This document shows, piece by piece, positions 24,901-39,900 of a stretch of DNA of 64,000 nt (position 1 is the stretch's first letter; each line of letters begins with the position of its first letter). Source of the stretch: Dipylidium caninum (lineage: Eukaryota > Platyhelminthes > Cestoda > Cyclophyllidea > Dipylidiidae); assembly GCA_017562135.1 (NCBI GenBank), contig QEYB01000963.1, forward strand, positions 620,001 to 684,000, given 5' to 3'. The translations under genes were made by a program, and so were the position numbers. The notes under the pieces are model-generated. The model was not told the DNA's origin and made no database searches. It saw only the letters and a program-made list of their open reading frames with translations.

Positions 24901-27900
24901 GCTTGGAAATCTTAGAGTTATTCTTCTTACGCATTTTCTAAATGATTTTTGTGTTTCTATGTCAGTTTTATTCATTTTCTTGACAAAACGCGATTCACAT
25001 ATACTTTTCTTGTGCCATTTCGAATTTAACCTTAGCGCAGCTGAACAGGCTCCGAGAAACATTTATGAGGCGTGTGGAGATGGGTTCACTGGTAAGGACA
25101 ATGCTCGACACTGGCTCCACTAAATTTCCTTCTGGCGATTTGAGCAACGTCAAGCAGTCTCAAGGGGCACCACCGGTCCGTGTTGATATCGAGGAGGAAG
25201 TAAAAACGACGCTGGAGTCCGATCTCCACACACACGCATGCGCACAAGTATTTGTGGACTTCGGTCTAAACTACGGACTAGGTAGCCTGTGTTAAAACAA
25301 CATCTGCGTACAATAAACAGAGGAAACACAGAGGGCGCGTGTGTGCTTGCCCTACGAACTGACGAGGGTGCGGATGATCCAACGACCGCTTCAAGAACAA
25401 GTGCGCATCTTCAAGCTTTGCTTCGAAAATCACCACTTGTGGGGGAAAGCAAATTTTGCAGGACAATCGAACACGATCAAGCGAATGGGTGGATAAAAAT
25501 ACATGCCCAGGACAGATGGTTTTGCCGAGATTTCCTCAGAAAACGGAAATTATGCTTGCGGTGTGGTTGAAGTGGCCAAGGAGTGATCACCCCTTATTCC
25601 TTTCTATAATACAACCAGACGAGAGCATAACAGCAGCGAAGTCCATCGCCATGCAGGAAAGGGATGTTATACATGAGAAGAAACTTGGGAATAAAAAAGC
25701 AATCAGCATTGCCCCGTCGGCACGACGCAAACTCACGACATGATGATAATGCACGACGACCCCCCTAAAGCCTCAAATACTCTTAACACACTATATGACT
25801 TCTCTACAATATGAAATTCTACCAAATTCAACAGATATTTCTCGTACCGATTATCATCCTACGAGAAAAAGTACAGTAACCAAAATGATGTTATAACAGG
25901 CTATGAATCGTTTGTGAACTCTCGAAATGGGGATTTCTTTTCAGAAAAGAATACATGACTTGCGACAACATTGGCAGAAAGTCGTGGGTGTCAAACGAAG
26001 CATTTTACTTTATTACTTTTATTCAACACCTGTTTCATAGGTTCCAGCCCTCCGCTAAAGGTGGCTCGGTAAATCACCGTCCTCGGAAAATGTGGTTTTC
26101 GGTCTGAGGGGTATGCGGTTGGCTTAACTGTAGCCTTGGAAACCTTTTAGATTGGGCCACGACAACACCGGCCTCTCGCCAACGTGGTTTGTGGAGAAGG
26201 TGGAGGTGGAGTCAACTAAGACAGGCTCAAGTTACGAATTCCCCTGCCACCAGTGGATACTCAAGTCAGATGAGAGCGGCGAGGCCTACGCGGAATTAAC
26301 GACGCATCCACCGTCTATCGGTACAATTCAACGAAGTAGGCGAGTTGTTTTGGGAAAAATTTGGGATGAGGAATGAGGGAAGCCGGGAGAAAACGTGTTT
26401 TTTGGGTCTGACTTATGACTAGGCACACACACACTGTTGTGTAGCAAAAAGCCGGGGACACGCGCCGAAAGTAAACACCGCCTTCCCGACTAGATGATTA
26501 GGCGAGGCATCACGAAAGGAGGGTTTAACGAACCGCCAGATGTCAGGTTAAGTCTCTTTCAACCAAAATGCGGCGCATGGGATGTCTCTCATAGGCGAAT
26601 ACCCTTCTAAAATGTTTCATTACAAAAACAAGTGTGTTCGCGGTGCAGCAGAAGAGAGAAGGGTGCCACTACTATCCTAATTTTTGCATTATTTCAAAGT
26701 TGACTTTCCTACTTTCGGCCTGTCTACATATTCACCTTTGGTAGAGATATTCTACGAGTTTAAGATCTTCACTAGCGATCGCGTGAACGCCGGCACTGAG
26801 GCGAGTGTTTTCGCGGTGCTAACCGGTCCAAAAGATCAAAAAACGAGTGAAGTTCAACTCAAAGGCGCTTTCAAGCGTGGGGGTCGTGAAATTCTCTACG
26901 TGGACCTTGAAGATGTGGGTGAACCTCTGCGTAGTCTTCACATTAAACACAATAATACCGGTCCTAATCCAGCCTGGCATCTGGATCGAGTAGAAGTTCG
27001 ACCGATTGGCAGCAAACTCTCCGATGTGAGTTCTACTTTGTCACCTACGTCTTTCTCTTGGCATTTTAGGCACATCTCAGGTCTGTCTGCTAACAGTAGA
27101 CGACACTTTTTAGTGAAGGGTGGAGAATTCGTTGCCAAGACTCGTCTAACGAATTAGGATTAGCGATCGGAACGTAGGATTGTCTGCCTCCAAATTCTTC
27201 CTCCCTGTGTCTCCACTAATGAAGGAGGAGGAGAGGAAGGTTTGTGGTGTCAATCAGTATTGTAGAGGCGAAAATGTACCAAAAAGTAAAGGATAAGAGG
27301 AGAAAAGGAGCAGTTGATGTGCAGATCAGAGTGAAAAGTCCTCCTCTCGGTTAAAAGATGCTTGCCAACTCTTCTGCCAAGATGAATGAAACATGAGGAA
27401 AAACACCAACGGAACGTAGCCTCGAGGGCAGTTTAGAAATCCTCTTGGTTTGCTAAACAGCCTTGGCGTCTTGTGTCCAATACGATAACTTTCCTTCCCT
27501 TCGACTATAATCCATTTGGAAGGGATGAGGAGAGTGGAGAGGTGCTATTCCTTCCCATCATTTGATTAAGAATGTTACTTTTAGTAATAATGATCAATTG
27601 TGATTGATAGATCTTTTGATAAGACTGACAACTCTGCGAAACGCACGCACGTAGGAGGGCAAATTTGACGTCCCTTCATCCCTCGTCTCTCCTCCCACTC
27701 GACTGTTCCATGCAATAGCCTCATTGAAAGTGAGACCGCCTCCACCGACACTTGATCAGGAGAGGTGGTGACGAGTGGAGAAGAGAGATAAAATTCTTAC
27801 GAATTAGCCCTCAACAACCCTTCTGCGAGAAGATGGGAAGAACTTAGAAGGATAATTCAAAGGGGGAAGAGGACCAATGAGATAGACAAAGGGGAGAGCC

Positions 27901-30900
27901 AAGTGTAAAAATAAAATCCATACGTAGAATGGCAAAATTTGACAGCTTGCGTTCCGTCTCCTATAAGACGTGTGGCATTGCGAGTTATGCTTTACATTTG
28001 GAAGAGGAGGATCTCGAGGCTGTTAATATAACGCTGAATGGGACAGGAGATTCGCATCTAGACGCACTTAGACGAATGTCAAAACCCCTATTCGTTTGCC
28101 TCTTCTGACGTCTGTCATCCCTTCAACGCAACGAGTCTACGTGTCCCTCTCAGTTGATCAAGTGAGACGTAATTGAAGAGTCGGTCCGACTGACTCCTGC
28201 AGTGAGTGTTTGGCGAATGATGAGGACCAACGTCCACATCTCATTCTCACTCTCCCCTGAAGCAGTTCTGTAGACGGACTGTTGGTCTAGTGCTGACTGT
28301 CTGTAGGTGCAAGAAAGGGAGGAGGAGTGAATCCTCCACAATAACATGTGATTCGTTGGCGGCAGACCGGTATCTCCCTGGTGGTTGAATTCGCAATGAA
28401 TTGCAGATGGAAAGTGGTCGCAGTGTGCTAGCTCCCCGCGGAATGTTTGGCCTTAATAATACGTGAAGGGGAAGCGGAATCTTCCTCCCATATCGTGGAT
28501 CCGCTGAGCTACGTCAAGCTTACGAGCTGCCACCGACTATATCCCCAACTGGCAGCCCATTACTCCTCTTCTTCACCAAATCCCCATCCTCAACATCCTA
28601 GAAAAGTGCAAATTCAAGTGAAAATCCACTTTCCCCGCTATTTATTCACAATTAAGTTAACACTCGCAGGACTATCCCGTCCCGACTGTGGCAGAAGTAA
28701 TAACTTCGGCAAAATTTTTGTCCGTTATGACTCGTGTTTGCACTGAAGAAAAAAAAGTGAAAAATGGTGGGGGATTATCACAATCTGGGCATTTGGTATT
28801 CCTCCTGCCCGAATTTTTCTTGCCCCTGGCGCAAAAACGGACCCTACTCTACTGCAATTAATTTCAATTAGGTCGACTCTTAATACCCCCACACCACAGC
28901 CATAAACCAGGCCCGAAATCAGTTTGCCTCATGCAGACCTTTGCATTTCTTTTTTTATCCTTCAGGATGTGGTATATAATTTCAAGTGCAATCGTTGGCT
29001 CTCCGAATCGACTGGTGGGACCGAGGCGATGCTTACCGCAACGACAGGACATCGTGAGGCCCCCGGTCCCGTGCCAGTTGAGGTCCGCAACACCTACGAC
29101 CTCGCAGTGACCACAGCGAGCATGCCAAACGCGGGGACGTCCGCCCGAGTCTACCTCACATTGGTTGACACGAGCGGAGCCAGAGAGGAGAGGCAATTGG
29201 TACCTCCAGACTCCACTAAAGCGTTCCAACTTGGACAGGTGAGGGGGCTGGAGCTTGTCACCTGTCAAGCATACCTATGTATAAAATTCAAGTGACGAGC
29301 GTTCATAAGTTATTGATAGTGTTGTCATCAAATATTACCACAAAATGTCTGTCAGACTACCTGACTTCGCCCCTGCCCGTCACCGTCTACATCGGCGTAA
29401 GGGGAACCAAGGAGGAGACAACTGCGTAAAGCAAATCCCTCAACTAAGCTCTCCAGAAAAGTAAATTTGTAATAATCGTCCCCTTCCTCCTCCTCTCCTT
29501 AACGAATGCTCGTCCACCTCTACTCAACCATCAAGTCAGGTGGCTGCCCATCCCTTAGGGAGTTAAAAGGCGACGCTGAATGCTCAGCAATCTTTTTTCG
29601 CCAGCGATATTCACCTATCGTCTTGTTCTGCTAGCGAAATTCGACTGAATAAACTGTGTCTCCAACTGCCAGCGCCTCCAAGTCGTCTTAGCCAGGGACA
29701 CTTTTTCCTTGGGTAGATTTATAATGGAATCAAAATATCCGTGGGACGGTGACAATGCTTATTTCCTCCCCACGGTGTATCGCAGTGGAGGTGTCGTAAT
29801 TTTCCCCACACTCTACCCCGCCGCGTAAACAATCGAGGCGGCGAGACTTTTGCCCACCTTACCGCCGCCGACGCTCGAGACAGTCTCTCAAGGGCAGAAG
29901 AATTTATGTCGGTGTGCGTTCTATAGCACGTGCAATACGTGGTTTAGGCAATGTGGCACTAAAAATATCCGCTTCTTTGTGTTGTGGAGCAAAAACCAAG
30001 AATTTTGCCCTATAATTTTTACCCTTTAGACGGATGTGTTTACGTGGAAGGGAGTACCAGTGAAAGAAGTGGAGAAGATCCACCTTCGCCACGACAACAC
30101 CGGTTTATCACCGAATTGGTACGTCGGAAGGGTGACTGTTCGTCGACTTGCATCTCAGGGCAGTCAAGAGATGATGCAGACATTTGTCTGTAATCAGTGG
30201 ATCAGCAGTATTGGTGATGAATTCTTCCCCGAGACTGCGGAGGTGTCAACACCCTCGCCTATCTCCTCGTTGGAGGACCTCAAGATGGGTAATGGTTTGC
30301 CACCGACACCATCGTTAGAGAAACTACCACCCATGCCTTCGGAGGTATTTGAACCTCTGGTGAAATCGGACTCACCTCTCCCGCCGCCTCCACCCGTAGA
30401 CCTAAATGGCAGACCGCAGATCCCGCCTCGCCAGCACGGAGGAGACGAGTTATTTATGCCAATACCATCTATCCCCTCGGGTCCTCAGCCCTCAGTGTTA
30501 CGTTCGGAGGAAGAAGAAGGTGCATTTTTCTTCATCGCCTTGCCGGAAATGGCAGTAAAATGATGCGGGTTAATGAGGCATTCTTGCCTTCTCACCCCAC
30601 TGGGTCCCATGTGGCCTTGTGCGAGTGACTAGCGACAAATTTTGTCCGATATTTCACACCAAGACACACAAAAATCAAAAAAAACCAAAAAGAGTGGATT
30701 TATTAGACAATGACATGCCGCATCTCAACTGTTTTCAGCAGGACTCAGTGGTGAGATGAGTCGCAGTCGGCAGGGAGTAAAATGACATGGGAATGGGGTC
30801 TGGGGGTCTGGAAGAGAATACCTGTGCCTCCACACTATCGTCTTCCTTAGGTTCTAATTTGTTTTAGCAGTCCAGAAACTATGAAACAGGTGTTTTTTTG

Positions 30901-33900
30901 TTCATTTTGTGTTCAGCTGCGAGTGAGCAAAATACATTTCAACGTGCCCTCGATGTTTGTATTTTGGCATTTTACTCATTTGATAAGACGCTTTCTTGTT
31001 TGTATACTATTTTTTATCTTATTTTTCGCCTAAGCATCTACTTTCACTTGCCGTTGACGAATTAATTTCCCTTTAATATGAAATTCTGTTACATCCTTCA
31101 TAATCTCCCAATATTTCAATGGCCAACCGACTATCACCTTTTTCCGTTTCATAATTTTCGACATGGTTTTCAAAACCTCAATCACCTTCTGCCAACTTTT
31201 AGTGCCTTACAAAATCACTTTGACAACGGGAAGTGAGATGGATGCGGGGACTCAGGGGCCCGTTCTTATGAACCTGGTCGGACCTGATGGCACCTCTACA
31301 GGATGGCTATTTTTCCAAACTCAGGCAGGCAACACCGCTCTTCCCTTGGGCTCAATTAAAACCTTCATCTTCAATGCCCCTGTACTATCGGAAGTCACCA
31401 GTATCGAGGTATAATTTTTGTGATGGGAAAACGTTCCGGTAAATCGGATGTCATTTGGCCTGTAGGGGGGGCGGAGACGGGGGCGAGGTGAGGGAGGTTT
31501 CCAGGCTGTAGATTGGAGTGAAACGACACTGTGACGGAGATGGCGGTGATGGTGAAAAATTTTTACTCTCAACCTGTCTCCTCGTCTACTCACTAGATTT
31601 ACAATCAGGCCAACGAACAGGCACAGAATGGATGGCACTTGAAACATCTGCGTGTGGAGATTCCGAGCACGTCATTGATTTACGAGATCCCCTGTGACCT
31701 CTGGGTGACGGACAAAGGGGGAAACAACAAAGCCTACCACAAACTCTTCATCACTCCACAGCATCGCGTACTCAAACAGCCAGGTAGGCATTGTCTGATA
31801 AGTCTACTTCAGTCTCCCACTCCACTTTTCGACCTTTGTACCGGCTGATAGTCCCTGGATTTGATCTAACAACATTGTGCAACCGAAAATATTATTTATT
31901 ATAATCAACGCACTCATCGGTTAAGTGTCGACAAGACATTTTCACGATTTGCCTGCGGAGAGGACGATAAAAGAGACGATTAGTGGGAGGGGAAAGAGGA
32001 GATCATTAGGCGAATCCCATGAGTATGTCCTTCTTTTTTTACGATCAACTTAATTAGCCCCACAGGGAAGGGAAGAGAGAGGTGAATGAGTCAGTTGGGG
32101 GGAGAATGAGAAATGATAAAATTCGGTTAATTTTCGAATTTATAGTGGTGCCAAGGAAGAAGCCAATGTACAATCTGCGACTCTGGCTGGACGGCTGCAT
32201 ACCCGAGAAGGTGGACGCCACTCTCCAACTCCAGATAGTGGGCGATCACGAGGCCAAGACAGACGTTGTGATTGCGGATCGAGACTGGGCTCAACACAGC
32301 CGATTGCTCGCATTGCAAGTGCAGGCCGAGGAGAATGTGAGCCCAGTCAATCGGGTGAAGATGAGATTCAGGGCAAATAGGCCGAAAGAGGTTAGTTTTC
32401 CATCCAACTCTTCTTCCTTGCTTCTCAAATACGCCAACGGCCCAAGTTACTGTCAAGTTGGAGATTCCAAACTCAGTCATTGGCATAACGCTTCCTTCCT
32501 TGCATGGGACACCAAAGTGAGGAAGAAGATGCTGTCAGAGTGCACGGTTTCCCAACCGGCGTTTCTGACGCCACCATGCCAAACACTATCAACACACTTG
32601 TCAAAAGACACTCAATCGAATCAGCCTCGGAACGGGAAGAGATTGCTATACTTCCTCCTTCCACCCGCTACAGGCAGCAGCTCTACTGCCGCTGCCGCTG
32701 CCGCTGCCGCCAACCACCTTCCCACTGCTTCAAATGCCCTTCCACCATTGCGACAGGCTGAAGGCAATTGGTGGCGTCTTCTGTCGAACACACACGACTG
32801 TACGCCCATTTGTGAGGACGCACAGTGCTCGGAAGACAGGTGGAGAGAGGCGAGGCGAGGCGAGGCGAGGCGAGGCGAGGCGAGGCAGAGTCACGGCCGA
32901 GAGTGGGGAGTTGAAGACTGTGAGTGGAAAGGTGGAGGTGTTGCGAAGGGAGACCAGGGGCAGGTGATTTCGCACTTTGAGACGGAATTGGATACAGTCG
33001 GTGTCGAAGGTGGTTGGATGTGTGCAGCGCGTGAAGGCTTCCCCACATCGTTGGAGGTGGATCGTCTGACAACTCGGTCGACATCCGTGGCGTCGAGGGA
33101 AGGAGGGGACATCGACGCAGATGAGTGTCTCCTGTGCTGATGTTGCAGGCGATGAGACGAAGTTGAGTTCTCGCCTCACCTCGTCCCACCTCGCTTCTCC
33201 TCTCCTCTCCTCTCCTCGTCAAAAAGCGGTTTGCGGAGCAACTAGAATGGCGATTGAGACTTGCACCGAGATGATGATGATGATGATGATGGTGGTGACG
33301 GTGACGGTGACGGTGACGGTGACGGTTGGCTGCGTGTCACCTCGACAAGCTGATTGGCACGCATCACTACTCTCATCTCTTCACACTTCTGTCGTCTTGC
33401 TTAACTTGTTTCGAGGCCGAAGTGCTCCAATGCTTCGCTCTATGTCGTTCGCCCCTCTGTGTGTTTATGGAAATGTGTGGTGGAGCGCAGTGTGGGACGA
33501 CGCGGAAGAAGGTTGCTCCCCTCCACCGTTGGAGGTGCGAATCACATGGGAGCAGAGTCGAATGCGGCCGAATGGCGGTGGCGTTTGATGGTCCAGCTGT
33601 ACTTGGGAAGAAGAGGACGCATCCGTGACTGGGGTAAAGTCCTCTCTCTCGGCAACACTACCTCCGATGGTTCACAAATCACCCTCACCTGTGGCGAGAG
33701 TTGGGCTGCACTTTAGTGTGGGAAGGAGAGCAGTTATAATGGGAATGCGAAGGGAATGCGATAGTGCATTGTGGGATGTTGTGGAATGATGTGGGAGGGT
33801 GTGGTGATGCACGAGATGAGGTGAGGTGAGATGGAATGGAATGGAATGGAATGGGAAGGGAAGGGAGGAGAAGGGAAGGAAGGTAGGAGGCGAGAAGTGA

Positions 33901-36900
33901 GGTGCTAAAGTAATTGTGTGCCCTCCTCCTCGCTCTCCATTCCCTTGCTTCCCGCCTCGTCCTTCCTCACCCATCCGCTCACTACCGCCTTGACACTCCC
34001 CTGTCAAGTTCACATCACTCTGACTCAGAACTCGTCGACATCGCCTCCATAAATGGACTAATGACGGTTAAGGAAAGTGTGTCAGAGGTATCTGATGTTA
34101 ATACGGTGATCAATGGGCGTACCTATTCGGCACTTCAACTTCGCTTCCTGTCGAAGAGCCCCTCACCCTCTCCCCTCTCCGCCCCGATCTCGCCTCTCTT
34201 GCCTCCACGATGCCACCTCCCGCAGTGGTTGCATGATGTATCATTAATAGGTCGCCTTAATTCCCCCGCCCTGGCCCCGTTACACTGAGGTGGCGAAATC
34301 CACGTAAATATGTCCACCACACCATCTCCGGTCTGCGCTCACTTCCCCTTCGACGCCTCTCGCATTTCCCTCTGGCCCACCGATCATAAATCATGCAGGT
34401 AGTTGTTGAAAACACCCTCAGTTTATCTATAAATCACGGCGTTGGAAGGCGGTAGTTCGCTGGCCAGCGCATACTTCCACCGGTCTGGGGAACGTCCACC
34501 CTCCACCGCGTGCACCACAGCATGGATGCCCGCGGTTTTGGACGGGGAGGCGGTCGACGTCGTCCTACTTCGACTAAGCCGATTAACACCATCAGTGGCG
34601 ATAGTCTGGTCCAGTCGGGTAGCCTAAAAACCTAACTGCTGAGCCTTTGTCCACCGTTAATTGGAGTAATAAATTTATATAAATAGGACAGTTGGACAAT
34701 CCCCTCCCCCAACGGTAGCCGACGCCGTTTTTGGTCTTTTCAGCCAGAAACTGACTGGAGAATCACGAGTGCCATTCTACAGAGAGAAGACGAGATGACT
34801 AGCAAGCAGTACTACTTCACCGAGTGGCGGTGGGAGGAGATCGGGAAACAATCCTATCGCTGCTGTGACCTCACCCTCCTTCCGCCGGCAAAGCCATCAG
34901 GTGAGGGCTGCAGACATTTTACGTCTCCTTGAATTTTCAGAGCCCAATCTTTCCTCTTCTCTTTCTTACTTCCATCTCACCTTCTCCCCTGTCATCCTTC
35001 TCATCTCGTCCTACTTAATTCCGTCCCTCCTCACAAACCTTTGGTTCTCTCTCCTAATTTTTCCTCACACCTTTCAGTGACATCATACAAAATTCGAGTG
35101 AAGACATCAAATTTGCCCGAAGCCAACACCAACGCGAATGTCTACATCCGCCTGATAGGCGAGACTGTTGAATCGGCGGACATTCATCTGAAGCAGTCGG
35201 AGACCAACGAGACGCCATTTCAGATAGGCAAGGTGAGTGATGTTGACAAGCTCATCCGTTCCTTTCTCGCTAATCTTCCAACGATTTATTTCATAAGGGG
35301 CTTTAGTGGATGATCATGCCAGATTTTGGGTCTGGAGAAGCTGTTTCATCCCCACAAAACACTATCTCGCAAGCCTTCAATTACGCCGCTTTTGCCTACT
35401 GCGTCTATTTAACTGGCTGCCTTATTATCACGATGAATATCTGTGTCTGGCGTAACGCCGAAATTGCTTCCACAAGTTTGTTTAGTAGGTCGGAGCAATG
35501 GTGTTTTTTGTGTGGAGTGAGAACCCGGGGGACGGGGGAGAGGTGAGGTTGAAATCACACCAAATTAGGGCTGTTTCGTGCCGGCAAGTCGGCCAGACAG
35601 GCGTGAAACAAATCTAACGTTCCTGGTCCCTCGAAGGGCACCTTTCGCAGAGGATGAGGTGGTGAGTGACAATTGACTGGATCATCTTTCCTTCCAGATC
35701 GACCAATTCACCATTACAAATTTGCCCGACTTTGGCGCTTTGACGGGATGCCGTCTGTGGCACGACAACCGCATGCCCTTGGGCGCGTGGCATTGTGAGT
35801 GGATCTACGTGATTGAAGTCCTTCCCGAGGCCAGCCACCTCTCACCTCAGAGTTGGTACTTCCCCTGCAACCGATGGCTTCGTGGAGATGGTCGTACTCA
35901 TGTCGTACCACTCGAGCTGTTGCCGTTGGATGCGAAAGCAGCGCCTGATCTTGCCCTCCAGGAGCCAGAAGTCATCAACCCGCCCTCAGAGGAGGACTTG
36001 AAGCTGGCCGTCGAATCACCGCGGAGGATTCAGAAGATTGGTGAGACATGAGCTCTTAGATTATTCACCTACGCTAGTGATTGAGATCAGAAAGGGTGTC
36101 AGGACATCAACTCCATCTCCCACGCAACCACTATGTGTCCGGTTGACGCGGCGATCCGCTCTAAATTACACGGTCCTCAAAGGTTAAACCGCCTGTACAC
36201 CGGAGGTGAAATGAGGCATGGATTTTAGTGTGTGGATGGCAAATGGAATGGTTTTATTGGACCCAGATGGAGGTTTTCCACAAAAGAAACGGGAAATTCA
36301 CTGCCCACTTTTCCTTTCACACCTCATTTACACCCTTAAAGTGGTTACAGAAAGGAATTACTCGAAACACTATCGGAATGACAACTCTAGGCATTTTATC
36401 ACTACACCCTCAATACTAAATAATTCCCATCGTTGAGATCAGTTTTGTCAGTTGGCGTTGTCAGCAGTACTCGTGACAGAAGCATAGAATTTTTTCAACT
36501 TGGACTTATCAATCAACCAATTAAAATGCACTTTTTTTAATTATACACTAGGACCTTGGCATAAGTGTCAATCATATGTGCTAGTTTGGAAATCATGAAA
36601 TGAGCATTGATTATAAGTAGGAAAACAAAATGATCGCTTTTTGATATTATATAGAATATTCAATTGGAGTAATTTCCGTTGGCTATTTTTAGAAAAATCC
36701 AGATTTTCGAAATAATGAGCGATTCACAGTCTACATAATATCAATTGGGTTATTCTACTTTCTTTCACTCAAAAGGGTATTTATATTAATTGGTCGGTGA
36801 AATATAGGGCGAAAATATAAGAAATGGTAGAATTTCATATTGTAGAGAAGTCATATAGTGTGTTAAGAGTATTTGAGGCTTTAGGGGGGTCGTCGTGCAT

Positions 36901-39900
36901 TATCATCATGTCGTGAGTTTGCGTCGTGCCGACTGGGCAATGCTGATTGCTTTTTTCTTCCCAAGTTTCTTCTCATGTATAACATCCCTTTCCTGCATGG
37001 CGATGGACTTCGCTGCTGTTATGCTCTCGTCTGGTTGTATTATAGAAAGGAATAAGGAGTGATCACTCCTTGGCCACTTCAACCACATCGCAAGCATAAT
37101 TTCCGTTTTCTGAGGAAATCTCGACAAAACCATCTGTCCTGGGCATGTATTTTTATCCACCCATTCGTTTGATCGTGTTCGATTGTCCTGCAAAATTTGC
37201 TTTCCCCCACAAGTGGTGATTTTGTGAAAACGGCGACAATGCGAAGGGAGCTTGGAGATGCGCACTTGTTCTTGAAGCGGTCGTTGGATCATCCGCCGTT
37301 TCGACAGTTCGTAGGGCAAGCACACACGAGTCCTCTGTGTTCCTCTGTTTATTGTGTGCAAATGTTGTTTTAACACAGGCTACCTAGTCCGTAGTTGACC
37401 GAAGTCCACAAATACTTGTGCGTATGTGTGTGTGTGTGAGATCGGAGCCCATCGTCGATTTTTACTTTCTCCTCGATATCAACACTGGACCGGTGGTTCC
37501 CCTTGAGACTGCTTGACGTTGCTCAAATCGCCAGAAGGAAATTTAGTGGAGCCAGTGTCGAGCATTGTCCTTACCAGTGAACCCATCTCCACACGCCTCA
37601 TAAATGTTTCTCGGAGCCTGTTCAGCTGCGCTGTTTAATTCGAACTAGATGTGAATCGCATTTTCTCTCCATCTGGTTTTGTCAAAAACTAAAATAAAAC
37701 TGGGATAGAAACACGAAAATAATTTAGAAAATGAGTAAAAGAATATCTTTAAAGTGTAGTATTGAAATTATCGCGAGCACGTTACTAAAACACTAGACAC
37801 AGGCTACGCAAAAACGCCCGTTTTATAGTTTCCTATTTAGTACTAATGCGCGAATTAACTAATTACTTTGCAAAATTGAGGAAAGTGAAGGTTGACAGAA
37901 AGTCCCTACTGTATTATAACCTTCTGGATTTCTGTTAGAAGGCGGCCGACTATTTAAAAATTGCATGACGTGCATAGAGAAGCGGTCAGAGTCCATCCGG
38001 TACCTCATCCAGAGCGAAATATTAAACAGCCCACTCGTACACATCGTCCATTCGTGTGACAGGCCTGAGCATAGAGTCAAGATCATTTCAAGAGCGGAAT
38101 ACAGTCCTTAGGCAGGATTCTCAGAAGCCATGTTATCCTCGTGATAACCGTGTATAGCCGGAGGATGTTCTACAATGTGCAATTCTCTCCTGCGGGCCTC
38201 GGATACGGTGTCGAATTTGAGAATTAAATGTTTGTTTTCCTTATTCATCGCAACGCCGTAGTGCCTAACTCCCGACTGCTGTCTGCGCATTTTCTTTCTT
38301 TCTTTCAGACTACGTTGTTGAGGTGGAGACGAGTAACGCCATGGACGCGGGGACAAATTTAATCGGTTGGATAGTCATTAAGGGAAGAAATGGCATCTCT
38401 CCGGTTCTACGCTTCACCGACTCCAACGGCAATGCCGCTCTGCGGACTGGCTCCACAGAGACATTCAGGTAGGCCTGTGACACTCCACTCTCGCCACGCA
38501 GAATAACAATACACGCTAGCTGATCACTTATGATCAAACTAAACACTAATGGTCTCAGAAAAATCGTCTAGTGTCATCTGTTCTGTATCATTTCGTTCCG
38601 TTTTGCTGCCCTTGTCCCACTCCACCTACCCAGCTATGAGAGCCAAATGGGGCATGTTTCCCCCTTGATTTTAAATTTGGCGCCTGGCACAGGGTTGGTT
38701 TAAACAATCCCTACTTCTCATCGTCATCGGTGCTTGACAAGCCGCATATGTCACATAGTTGGCCTGTCAAACCTCTTGCGGTGGTTTATCCCTGTCTGTC
38801 CCGTGAGCGCACCCGCGGAGGCACCTTATCAACTGCTGATGCCACGCTTTCATTCTCCTCCCGCCACCCTCTATCTCCCCCGCCCTAGGTTCGACGTCGA
38901 GTGGAAATTCGTTGCTGCCAGACTGCCAACTGGCACTTGTTTGGTGTTGTCCACGTGTCGAATCATGAAAATGGGACATCGAGTACTCCCGAGTGAAGAG
39001 GTGGAAATTTTTTCAGCCCTTCACTCTCGGCTGACACCATTGACTTATTTCTTTCCCCAACAGACTGAATTGCCAGCCGCTGGGGGTCCTTTCCCAAATT
39101 TACGTGGGGCTTTACGATCCCCATGGCCACTTCGAGGAGGTCGAGGAGGAGCCAAAGTACATAAATTTACAATTAAATCGGCAAAATCAGTGGAATTGTC
39201 GACGCATCCAGGTGACAGATAGCCGTGACGATGAGGCATACCTTTTCAACATTAACCAGTGGATCGTCGCCGCACCAGAAATCGACCGTCGGCATTGTGT
39301 TGCCGCTAGGCCGGCAGAACTGCGAATTGTCCGACAGAAGAGTGTCGAGAAGAAGAAAGGTATTATTGCCATTTTCTGCCCAACAGGGTGGAGATAAGAA
39401 CTTTCTTCTTATTATCTTAAGCCTCTGTGTTGAAAATTGGGAGGGGTAACTTTTCGGACACTCAATTTCTCTACTCATTTTACTTTTGTGCCATGATTTT
39501 GTGCCCGAGGCCAGATGACATGTGGAGTCTAGTGCGATTTTCCACCGTACGCTCTCAACTCACTCTCCTTGGGATATCATTGTCTAAGGGGGAAATTGAT
39601 ATCCGGCTCATTTTTGGCCATCCGACCAATTAGGTCTTCCTTCCTTTTCTAGAATTATTCGATTCTAACACGGCTCCAACTGTGATCTATAAAATAACCA
39701 TTGAAACTGAGGATTGTGAGAATGCAGGAACCACGGCCAACGCCTACATCACTCTCTATGGTAATCAAAAGGGATCCACCTCAGGTTCACAGCGTCTTCA
39801 ACGAATCTCCCATCAAACATTTGGGCGAGGAAAGGTGGATGTGTTCTTCATTTCATGCGCCAAGTTGGGTAAGTACTCTTCGGACTCTCCTCATCCAACT

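Noticed and set aside
20086..28510. A terminal-repeat retrotransposon (TRIM-like) with these repeats as LTRs
   Set aside because: The two copies are 8 kb apart with normal LOXHD1 exons between them, and no primer-binding site or polypurine tract was seen.
33121..33715. Overlapping ORFs of 85-155 codons
   Set aside because: They are products of the microsatellite tracts in inverted repeat arm A, and similar frames appear on both strands.
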